Below are positions 33,488-40,110 of a stretch of DNA of 44,941 nucleotides, piece after piece. How positions within the stretch are numbered: position 1 is the first letter of the stretch; each line of letters opens with the position of its first letter. This DNA is from JACIYW01 sp014359745 (GTDB lineage Bacteria > Pseudomonadota > Alphaproteobacteria > Rhodobacterales > Rhodobacteraceae): contig JBNPWE010000021.1 of NCBI GenBank assembly GCA_050433985.1, positions 1-44,941 on the forward strand. Reading direction: 5' to 3'. Made by a program: the position numbers and the translations under genes. Under the pieces are notes generated by a model that was not told where the DNA came from, made no database searches, and saw nothing but the letters and a program-made list of their open reading frames with translations.

Positions 33488-33691
33488 TTGGCCAATTCGA
33501 TCCGGGCGCCAGGATGCGCACCGGGGGGACGGGGGCGGGAAAGATCACGTTCACGGCATTGTTTCGTAAAGACGTTATCAAAACACTCTGTTGGGGACGC
33601 GATCGCCCGCCCTTGTCAGAAAGGGCGGGCGTCTAGGCGAGATGGCATGACGCTGGCCAAACCGATCCTGGCGCCCGGATACGCACCGGGG
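33488..33691. repeat. Imperfect 39-bp direct repeat flanking a hairpin
   Basis: Copies at 33488-33526 and 33653-33691 match at 33 of 39 positions, including the shared end CGCACCGGGG. They are 165 bp apart. A strong hairpin (33604-33631) lies between them. Translated in one plus frame both copies give similar peptides (ANSIRAPGCAPG and AKPILAPGYAPG), but there is no convincing gene. The 298-bp gap between ilvH and the EF-hand gene holds nothing else that is coding. Confidence 0.7.
33604..33631 (+). terminator. Hairpin after ilvH
   Basis: An 11-bp perfect stem (CGCCCGCCCTT at 33604-33614 with its complement at 33621-33631) and a six-base loop. No long T-tract follows. It could end the ilvIH transcript together with Rho. 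Confidence 0.55.
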
Positions 33692-33743
33692 CGGCAAACC
33701 GTTGCTTTCATGTCAGAATGTCAGCGTTGCGCCGGGGCCTTGC

Positions 33744-33776
33744 CGCCGCCTAACGCACCCAAAGGGTGCGGCGGCG
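33744..33776. terminator. Hairpin after the EF-hand gene
   Basis: A stem of two parts (CGCACCC with GGGTGCG at 33754-33770, and CGCCGC with GCGGCG outside it, with a four-base bulge) lies seven bases beyond the stop of the minus-strand EF-hand gene. It probably terminates that gene, and could also stop read-through from ilvH. Confidence 0.5.
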
Positions 33777-33783
33777 CACCGGT

Positions 33784-34035
33784 TCACGACTTGGCGAAGT
33801 ACCGTGCAGCAACCGCTTGCCTGAGCTCTCGCGCCACTATGAGACCGTCGTTATTCTGGTCGGCCCTTGCAACATCTGCGCGGGTCGCCCTGAAGTAGGC
33901 GTCATTGATTTCCTCGAACGAATAGTAACCGTCGCTGTTTGCGTCATAAACCGCAACCCCGGATCCCATTTCCTGAGCCATGGCGGCGGCGGGAATGAAA
34001 GCGCTGGCGGCAAGAGTGATAAGAAGCTTTTTCAT
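33784..34035 (-). CDS. Exported small EF-hand protein
   Basis: An 83-residue protein with a signal peptide (MKKLLITLAASAFIPAAAMA, likely cleaved after Ala20) and two calcium-binding EF-hand loops: DANSDGYYSFEE at residues 31-42 and DQNNDGLIVARE at 59-70. All Ca2+-ligand positions are filled in loop 1 and all but the outer ones are clear in loop 2. It should be a periplasmic calcium-binding protein of unknown partner. The ATG has AAGGAAA just upstream. It is isolated, with no obvious operon partner. Confidence 0.85.
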   Translation of the reverse strand: MKKLLITLAASAFIPAAAMAQEMGSGVAVYDANSDGYYSFEEINDAYFRATRADVARADQNNDGLIVARELRQAVAARYFAKS

Positions 34036-34444
34036 GGTCGTTTCCTTTCAAGCGTCGTTGTTAAGCGTTCGTGCTTTGGCATCTGCTTGGTGCCTGAACA
34101 CAACGTGGGAACTGCACGAAAATTTCCAACCCTTTGACACCTCCACATAAATGCACATCTGCGTGTCAAAAACTGCCCATTGATTGCGCGGGAATGTTAC
34201 CCATGGGCGATCAAACCGGGCTGTTTTCGGGCGGACGCCAGCGCGCTGAAAACCGGGCCGTATCTGAAATCACGCATCTTTCTGGTTGATCGTTGTGGCC
34301 TGCACCCCGATCACGAAAGGCGTTGTTTCCGGTATTTTTCCGAAAAGCGTCCTGCCGCTTGACGAGGGAACGCGCACACCCGCCAGCCCTTTTGTTTCCG
34401 GATGTGGCCCATCATCCACCAGACCGCGAATACCACCGCAGGTG
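34036..34444. other. Intergenic region with a TTTGACAC inverted repeat
   Basis: No convincing gene was found in these 409 bp. An exact 8-bp inverted repeat, TTTGACAC (34133-34140) and GTGTCAAA (34163-34170), with a 22-bp spacer lies about 100 bp upstream of the EF-hand gene. Each arm contains TTGACA, so it could be a pair of divergent -35 elements or an operator. Minus-strand frames next to the MFS gene end can be opened with a frameshift but show no family. Confidence 0.5.
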
Positions 34445-35803
34445 TCAGGACCGCGGCGCTGACACCTTTGGAAACGCCCCCCGCCCCGGCCAGACCGGGT
34501 GCAGATCGTCAATGGTGAAGACATGCGCATGGTGCCCGCCGCGCGGCGGATGCTCTGCCAGGTGGGGGTGGTCTTTGGGCAGATCATCATGGCGATGGGC
34601 GATGACCGATTTTTCGGGGGGCCAGACCCGCCACGCCGCCCATACCCCCGCCAGCGCCACCACCGCCAGAACCGCCAGCGCCGGCGCCATTCCCCAGGCC
34701 TGCCCCAGCGCCCCGGCCAACGGATAGGTCAGCAACCAGCAGACATGCGACAGCGCGAATTGCGCAGCAAAGAGCGCCGGCCGGTCGGCGGCACCGGCAG
34801 ACCGGCGCAACAGCCGCCCCGTCGGCGTCAAGACCGCCGAATAACCGGCCCCCAGCGCCGCCCAGAACCCCAGCAGAACCCACCAGTCCGGCACACCGCC
34901 CGCCATTACCGCCGAAAGCGCCATGATCAGCCCGCTGATCACCGCGCCCGCCACCATCATCACCCCCCGGTCGGCCAGTCGATCCAGAAGCGGTGGCAGG
35001 GCCAGCGCCACGGCCATCGATCCGGCCCCAAAGGCCGCAAGGGCCACCGCCACCCCGGCCTCGCCCGCGCCGTAACCGCTGCGCACCACGACCACGGTAT
35101 TGACGATCACAAAGGCCCCCGCCGCCGCCGCCGTCAGGTTCAGCGCCAGAAGCCCCCGGCAGCGCGGCGTTGCCAGATAAATCCGCATCCCGCGCGTCAG
35201 CCGCTGCGCAAACCCGTGCCCGGTCGATGACACAGCACCCGGAATCCGCGTGCGCCAGACCAGCGCCGCCGAGCACGCAAACCCCACCACCGTGCCCGCG
35301 AACAACCCGTGATAGCTGATCACCAGCAAAAGCGCGCCTGCCAGCGCCGGGCTTGCCAGCGATTCAAGGTCATAGGCGATGCGCGACAGCGACAGCGCGC
35401 GGGTGTAATCGGCCTCGACCGGCAAGACGTCGGGAATGATCGCCTGAAACGTCGGGGTGAAGGTGGCGGATGCGGCCTGCAACACAAAGATCAGCGCATA
35501 GATCTGCCAGACCGCATCGACGAACGGCAGGCACAGCGCCGCCGCCGCCCGCACCATGTCGGCACCGATCAGCACCGCCTTGCGCGGCACAAACCCCACC
35601 ACGGCCCCGGCAACCGGGGCCAACCCGACATAGGCCACCATCTTGATGGCAAAGGCCGTGCCCAGAACCGCCCCCGCCCGGTCAGCGGCCAGATCATAGG
35701 CCAACAGCCCCAGACCAACCGTCAGCAACCCCGTGCCGGTCAGCGCGATCACCTGCGCCGCAAACAGGCGGGCATAATCCGGATGGGTCAGAACCTTCAG
35801 CAT
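34445..35803 (-). CDS. MFS transporter with a His-rich C-terminus
   Basis: A 452-residue major facilitator protein with 11-12 predicted helices (PDYARLFAAQVIALTGTGLL begins helix 1; PTFQAIIPDVLPVEADYTRA is the loop typical of EntS/NreB-like exporters). After the last helix the cytoplasmic tail (about 394-430) has nine histidines in about 36 residues (HRHDDLPKDHPHLAEH, then GGHHAHVFTIDDLH). His-rich tails occur in NreB-type nickel exporters, so metal export is possible. The ATG at 35803 is preferred because the family starts just before the first helix; a longer start at 35902 adds 33 atypical residues. The last dozen residues also look unusual, and a frameshift near 34480 cannot be excluded. 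Confidence 0.8.
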   Translation of the reverse strand: MLKVLTHPDYARLFAAQVIALTGTGLLTVGLGLLAYDLAADRAGAVLGTAFAIKMVAYVGLAPVAGAVVGFVPRKAVLIGADMVRAAAALCLPFVDAVWQIYALIFVLQAASATFTPTFQAIIPDVLPVEADYTRALSLSRIAYDLESLASPALAGALLLVISYHGLFAGTVVGFACSAALVWRTRIPGAVSSTGHGFAQRLTRGMRIYLATPRCRGLLALNLTAAAAGAFVIVNTVVVVRSGYGAGEAGVAVALAAFGAGSMAVALALPPLLDRLADRGVMMVAGAVISGLIMALSAVMAGGVPDWWVLLGFWAALGAGYSAVLTPTGRLLRRSAGAADRPALFAAQFALSHVCWLLTYPLAGALGQAWGMAPALAVLAVVALAGVWAAWRVWPPEKSVIAHRHDDLPKDHPHLAEHPPRGGHHAHVFTIDDLHPVWPGRGAFPKVSAPRS

Positions 35804-36239
35804 ATCGCCAAAAAATAGACCGCGCTTCACGATATGTCTAGCAGTGGACCAGGGCAATTGCATTTCAGATTTAAGCGATAAGTTTGCGCAAGAAGGTGTC
35901 ATCCCATCCGGCGCGTTTGAACCAGAGGTGGTCCTGATTTTTTAGCCACCTCTGGAAGGTGTGCCGGATGCACGGTGTGCGCGGCGGCACTCGACCGGGG
36001 TCGGCGAATCATAACAGGAAGCACCGTGCCCGAAGTGGCGAAGCGGTGGCGTTGCGAAAGCTGACTGCGCTGGGCCGCGGCGCCCGAGAGCTGTTTCCCT
36101 TGGCGACCTATAAGCGGACTGGCCTGAAAACGGGCGCTGATGGCCGTTTAGCAACGCACAAAGGGTATATAATCCGGGGGATGAGAGTGGCGCGACCGGC
36201 CAGATTTCCGGTTATTCATGAATATGTACTTGAATAACA
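35804..36239. other. Degenerate intergenic region beside tRNA-Leu
   Basis: No gene with family resemblance lies in these 436 bp. It has mixed composition with AT-rich patches and several inverted repeats. One is exact: CCAGAGGTGG at 35922-35931 and CCACCTCTGG at 35946-35955, with a T6 run between, and an outer ATCCGGC/GCCGGAT pair around it. TATAAT at 36168-36173 is a good -10 box without a matching -35. The stretch may be the remnant of a mobile element inserted next to the tRNA, but no transposase or integrase was recognised. Confidence 0.5.
36211..36238. repeat. Inverted repeat touching the tRNA-Leu 3' end
   Basis: GTTATTCA at 36211-36218 and TGAATAAC at 36231-36238 are exact 8-bp arms with a 12-bp spacer. 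The right arm ends two bases before the tRNA CCA. It is too AT-rich for a normal terminator and no T-tract follows on the minus strand. It could be a recombination-site arm or a weak processing hairpin. Confidence 0.5.
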
Positions 36240-36324
36240 TGGTGCCCAGGAGAGGACTCGAACCTCCACACCTTGCAGTACAGGTACCTGAAACCTGCGC
36301 GTCTACCAATTCCGCCACCTGGGC
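36240..36324 (-). tRNA. tRNA-Leu(CAG)
   Basis: An 85-nt leucine tRNA with encoded CCA (36240-36242 as TGG on the plus strand). The acceptor stem GCCCAGG pairs with CCTGGGC; the anticodon stem-loop CAGGT-TTCAGGT-ACCTG places CAG as the anticodon. The T loop reads GGTTCGAGTCC and there is a long class II variable arm (TGTACTGCAAGGTGT). It reads leftward. The 3' end faces the degenerate region at 35804-36239. Confidence 0.93.
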
Positions 36325-36477
36325 CAGTGTCGTGGCAAGCGATCTACCCGCCGGTCCGGGTGCTGTCAATGGGCCGGGTGCGAAATTCCGGCGTCTCGCA
36401 TCTGATGGCAATTGCGCCTTGTTTGCAGGGGGGTGGGCGGGTAATTACTGGGACTCACGGCATCGGAGGCGCGGCAC

Positions 36478-37461
36478 ATGTCACAGCTTGTCACCATCTT
36501 CGGCGGATCGGGATTCGTCGGGCGTTATATCGCGCGGCGCATGGCGCAGCAGGGCTGGCGGGTACGGGTGGCGGTGCGTCGCCCGAATGAGGCGCTGTTT
36601 GTCAGGCCATACGGGGCGGTTGGCCAGGTAGAGCCGGTTTTCTGCAACATCCGCGATGATGCCTCGGTGCGCGCGGCGCTGACCGGGGCGGATGCGGTGG
36701 TCAACTGCGTCGGTATACTGAACGCCGTGGGGCGCAACACCTTTGACGCCGTGCAGGCCGAAGGCGCCACGCGGATCGCGCGGATCGCGGCCGAAGGGGG
36801 CGTGGCGCGGCTGGTGCATCTGTCGGCGATCGGGGCCGACAGCGCGTCGCCCAGCATCTATGCCCGCACCAAGGCGGCGGGCGAGGCGGGGGTGCTGGAA
36901 CATTTTCCGCAGGCGGTGATCTTGCGGCCATCGGTTGTTTTCGGGCCGGAGGATCGGTTCTTCAACCGCTTTGGTGCGATGGCGGTGGTGTCGCCGGTGC
37001 TGCCGCTGGTGGGGGCTGAAACCCGGTTTCAGCCTGTGCATGTTGATGATGTGGCGGCGGCGGCGGCGCTGGGGGTTCTGGGCCAGGCCAGGCCGGGGAT
37101 CTATGAGCTGGGCGGGCCCGGGGTGGCGAGTTTCCGCGCGCTCATGCAGCAGATGCTGGGCATTATCCAGCGTCGGCGCCTGATTGTGGGTGTGCCATTC
37201 GCGGTGGCGCGGATCGTGGCCTTCGGGCTGGATGCGGTGCAGGCGGTGACGCTGGGTCTGGTGACGAACACGGTTCTGACCGGCGATCAGGTGCGCAACC
37301 TGCGCCGTGACAATGTGGTGGCCGAGGGGGCGATGGGATTCGGCGAACTTGGCATCAGGCCGACGGCGCTTGGCGCGGTTCTGCCCGATTACATGTGGCG
37401 TTACCGGCCCTCGGGGCAATATGCGGCGATCACACGCTCGGCCCGGAACCTGCGCGGCTGA
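36478..37461 (+). CDS. NDUFA9-like NAD(P)-binding protein
   Basis: A 327-residue extended short-chain dehydrogenase-like protein, homologous to the complex I accessory subunit NDUFA9 (39 kDa). The Rossmann motif is VTIFGGSGFVGRYIARRMAQ; SAIGADSASPSIYARTKAAG carries the Tyr-x3-Lys-like element (YARTK); VILRPSVVFGPEDRFFNRF and FQPVHVDDVAAA are typical. Such proteins bind NADPH and may assist quinone or complex I assembly in alphaproteobacteria. Start: ATG with GGAGGCG about nine bases upstream. Confidence 0.88.
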   Translation: MSQLVTIFGGSGFVGRYIARRMAQQGWRVRVAVRRPNEALFVRPYGAVGQVEPVFCNIRDDASVRAALTGADAVVNCVGILNAVGRNTFDAVQAEGATRIARIAAEGGVARLVHLSAIGADSASPSIYARTKAAGEAGVLEHFPQAVILRPSVVFGPEDRFFNRFGAMAVVSPVLPLVGAETRFQPVHVDDVAAAAALGVLGQARPGIYELGGPGVASFRALMQQMLGIIQRRRLIVGVPFAVARIVAFGLDAVQAVTLGLVTNTVLTGDQVRNLRRDNVVAEGAMGFGELGIRPTALGAVLPDYMWRYRPSGQYAAITRSARNLRG

Positions 37462-37467
37462 CCCCGG

Positions 37468-38274
37468 TCAGCCATAGGCGATGGCCAGCAGCACAACCCC
37501 AAGGGCAATGCGATAGATCACATAGGGCGTGAAGCTGATCGTGCGCAGCAGGCGCATCATCAGCACAAGCGCGATAAGCGCGGCGATGAAGGCAAAGACG
37601 GCGGCGATGCTTGCGTCGCGCAACAGCCCCGGCGTATCGGTTCCGATGATGTCGAGCGACAGCAGCCCGCCCGAGGCGATGATCGTCGGGATCGACATCA
37701 GCATCGAGATTTTTGCCGTCGATTCACGGTCATAACCCAAAAACCGGCCGCCGGTGATGCAGATGCCCGACCGCGAGGTGCCGGGGATCAGGGCGACCGC
37801 CTGCCAGAGCCCGAGGATAACGGCATGGCGCAGCGACCACCGCGCCGCGCCTCTAACCTCTGGGCCTTTCTGGTCGGCCCAGTAAAGCAGTACGCCAAAG
37901 ACGATCATCGCCCAGCCGATCACCTCGATCGACCGCATCAGGTCGATCAGGCCGGTCAGTTTCAGCACCAGACCCGCCACCATCACCGGCACCGTGGCCA
38001 CGATCAGCAACAGCATGAGCCATGCGCCCTGCGTATCCACCCGCCCGCGCACAAGCCGCGGCAGCCCGCCCATCGCCAGCGCGACGTCGCGCCGGAAATA
38101 CAGCATCACCGCCAGCAAGGTACCCACATGCACGGCCACGTCGATGGCCAGTCCCTGATCGGCGAATCCGGTCAGGGCGGGCAACAGGACAAGGTGACCG
38201 GACGAGGATACCGGCAGGAATTCGGTCAATCCCTGCAACGCGGCCACGAGCAGAAGGTTGAAAAGGGTCATCAT
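37468..38274 (-). CDS. uppP: Undecaprenyl-diphosphate phosphatase
   Basis: A 268-residue polytopic enzyme that recycles the lipid carrier for peptidoglycan and surface polysaccharides. The active-site motifs are LQGLTEFLPVSSSGHLVLLP near the N-terminus and LIPGTSRSGICITGGRFLG in the middle. Two adjacent ATG codons at 38274 and 38271 follow a GGGA site; the longer in-frame start at 38313 adds 13 residues that are not typical. It converges on the NDUFA9-like gene with a six-base gap and diverges from gltD. Confidence 0.93.
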   Translation of the reverse strand: MMTLFNLLLVAALQGLTEFLPVSSSGHLVLLPALTGFADQGLAIDVAVHVGTLLAVMLYFRRDVALAMGGLPRLVRGRVDTQGAWLMLLLIVATVPVMVAGLVLKLTGLIDLMRSIEVIGWAMIVFGVLLYWADQKGPEVRGAARWSLRHAVILGLWQAVALIPGTSRSGICITGGRFLGYDRESTAKISMLMSIPTIIASGGLLSLDIIGTDTPGLLRDASIAAVFAFIAALIALVLMMRLLRTISFTPYVIYRIALGVVLLAIAYG

Positions 38275-38340
38275 GTTCCCAAGGCTGATTCGCTGCACAG
38301 ACCCTAACCCCATGGATTCCAGAGGGAAGCCCCTATAATA

Positions 38341-38430
38341 GTCAGCATGTATGACCTATATTCGCCAAAACCCGCCCCCGTCCATTCCCGCCAGGGCAAA
38401 AAAATCGCATAATAGGTCAGCATAAGTGAC
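38341..38430 (+). promoter_or_regulatory. Two GTCA-N7-TGAC operator-like sites before gltD
   Basis: Site 1 is GTCAGCATGTATGAC at 38341-38355 and site 2 is GTCAGCATAAGTGAC at 38416-38430. Each is preceded by ATAATA (38335-38340 and 38409-38414). The first eight bases are identical and both ends form the dyad GTCA/TGAC. Their starts are 75 bp apart, close to seven helical turns, so one protein could bind both on the same face and perhaps loop the DNA. TATAAT at 38334-38339 overlaps the left edge of site 1. They lie in the divergent uppP-gltD gap. The regulator is unknown. Confidence 0.6.
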
Positions 38431-38485
38431 TTTTCTTTTCGCGCCATTCGATTTACAACCTGTCGTGACAAAATCTGGAGGCTGC

Positions 38486-39919
38486 ATGGCCAAGGAACGT
38501 ATGCTTCAATTCGTGACGGTTGCCCGGGAAACCCCGGAAAAGCGGCCGCCGGACCTGCGCGCGCAGGATTTCCACGAAATCTATCGCGAATATGCTGAAG
38601 AAAAGGCCAAGGTTCAGGCCGGGCGTTGCAGCCAGTGCGGCGTGCCCTATTGCCAGACGCATTGCCCGTTGCACAACAATATCCCCGACTGGCTGCGCAT
38701 GACCGCTGAAGGGCGGTTGCAGGAAGCCTATGAGCTGAGCCAGGAAACCAACACCTTCCCCGAAATCTGCGGCCGTATCTGCCCGCAGGACCGGCTTTGC
38801 GAAGGCAATTGCGTGATCGAACAGGCGGGCCACGGCACCGTCACCATTGGGGCTGTGGAAAAATACCTGACCGATCTGGCCTGGGAAAACGGCTGGGTGC
38901 AGCCGATCAAGCCGCGTGCGGAACGGACCGAGAGCGTGGGCATCATCGGCGCGGGGCCGGGGGGCCTTGCCGCCGCCGACCGGCTGCGCCGCGCCGGTGT
39001 ACAGGTGACGATCTATGATCGGTACGACCGCGCGGGCGGGTTGATGACCTATGGCATCCCCGGTTTCAAGCTGGAAAAAGACGTTGTGGGGCAACGGGTT
39101 GATCAGTTGGAACAGGCCGGCGTGCAATTCGTGCTGAATTGCAACGTCGGCACCGACATCAGTTTCAACGCCATTCGCGGCCAGCATGATGCGGTGATGA
39201 TCGCCACCGGGGTTTACAAATCGCGCGACCTCAAGGCGCCCGGTGTCGGTGCGCAGGGTATCGTGCGGGCGATAGATTATCTTACCGCCTCGAACCGCAA
39301 GAACTTTGGCGATGACGTGCCCGAATACGACAGCGGCGAATTGAACGCCGCAGGCAAGCGCGTGGTTGTTGTTGGCGGCGGCGACACGGCGATGGATTGC
39401 GTGCGCACCGCCATTCGGCAGGGTGCGCAATCGGTCAAATGCCTGTATCGGCGCGACCGTGACAACATGCCCGGCAGCCAGCGCGAAGTGGCCAATGCCG
39501 AGGAAGAAGGCGTTGAATTCGTGTGGCTTTCCGCGCCCATCGGCTTTTCGGGCGATGCGGTGGACAATGTTCTGGTGCAGAAGATGCGCCTTGGCGAACC
39601 CGATCAGACCGGCCGCCGCGCCCCCGAGGTGATCGAGGGCGCCGATTACCGCGAAGGCGCCGATCTGGTGGTGATGGCGCTGGGGTTCGAACCCGAGGAT
39701 ATCCCGACGTTGTGGGATGTGCCGGAATTGCAGGTCACGCGCTGGGGCACGATCAAGGCCGATTTCCGCAGCCATGAAACCAACCTGCCGGGTGTTTATG
39801 CGGTGGGCGATATCGTGCGGGGTGCCAGCCTTGTGGTCTGGGCGATCCGCGACGGGCGTGACGCGGCGGATGCGATGCTGGACTATCTTGGACAGGCGGC
39901 GCAAGTGGCGGCAGAGTGA
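38486..39919 (+). CDS. gltD: Glutamate synthase (NADPH) small subunit
   Basis: A 477-residue GltD. It passes electrons from NADPH through FAD and two [4Fe-4S] clusters to the large subunit for glutamate formation from glutamine and 2-oxoglutarate. The N-terminal cluster ligands are Cys48, Cys51, Cys56 and Cys60 (CSQCGVPYCQTHCP); a second group lies in CGRICPQDRLCEGNC. The FAD motif is GIIGAGPGGLAAADRLRRAG and the NADPH motif VVVGGGDTAMDC. The ATG at 38486 has GGAGG four bases upstream. gltB follows after 191 bp. Confidence 0.95.
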   Translation: MAKERMLQFVTVARETPEKRPPDLRAQDFHEIYREYAEEKAKVQAGRCSQCGVPYCQTHCPLHNNIPDWLRMTAEGRLQEAYELSQETNTFPEICGRICPQDRLCEGNCVIEQAGHGTVTIGAVEKYLTDLAWENGWVQPIKPRAERTESVGIIGAGPGGLAAADRLRRAGVQVTIYDRYDRAGGLMTYGIPGFKLEKDVVGQRVDQLEQAGVQFVLNCNVGTDISFNAIRGQHDAVMIATGVYKSRDLKAPGVGAQGIVRAIDYLTASNRKNFGDDVPEYDSGELNAAGKRVVVVGGGDTAMDCVRTAIRQGAQSVKCLYRRDRDNMPGSQREVANAEEEGVEFVWLSAPIGFSGDAVDNVLVQKMRLGEPDQTGRRAPEVIEGADYREGADLVVMALGFEPEDIPTLWDVPELQVTRWGTIKADFRSHETNLPGVYAVGDIVRGASLVVWAIRDGRDAADAMLDYLGQAAQVAAE

Positions 39920-39929
39920 TGAAAACCGG

Positions 39930-39973
39930 TGTATGTTTCGCGTACATATATCGTACATATATCGTACATACAC
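39930..39973 (+). promoter_or_regulatory. Array of four heptamers at 11-bp spacing before gltB
   Basis: Read on the plus strand: TGTATGT, CGTACAT, CGTACAT and CGTACAT recur every 11 bp with four-base spacers TTCG, ATAT, ATAT and ACAC (units at 39930, 39941, 39952 and 39963). Two units give CGTACATATATCGTACAT. The array begins ten bases after the gltD stop and lies 137 bp before gltB. It shares 15 of 17 bases of its core with the array upstream of the DUF3833 gene. The 7+4 architecture resembles PhoB/OmpR-family binding sites. Confidence 0.7.
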
Positions 39974-40110
39974 ATGTCAGACACGCCGCGACGACAGAGC
40001 AAAATGAGACAGCAAGGCTGACTCTTTTGCATTAACCGATGGTTAGGGGTGTTCGGGCGAAATCCAATAGGGCCCGGCACCCCCGCCCCGAATGGCGACT
40101 GGAGAGAGCG

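Noticed and set aside
34270..34480. Small membrane-protein gene after the MFS transporter
   Set aside because: A hydrophobic minus-strand segment is present in a second frame, but with no start codon or site of its own. It is kept only as a possible frameshift product of the transporter.
35942..36237. Transposase-like fragments beside tRNA-Leu
   Set aside because: Short frames on both strands were read, but no stretch carries a DDE motif or other family signature. Only the inverted repeats remain as evidence.
39930..39973. CRISPR-like array
   Set aside because: The repeats are only 11 bp with four-base spacers, far too short for CRISPR, and there are no cas genes.
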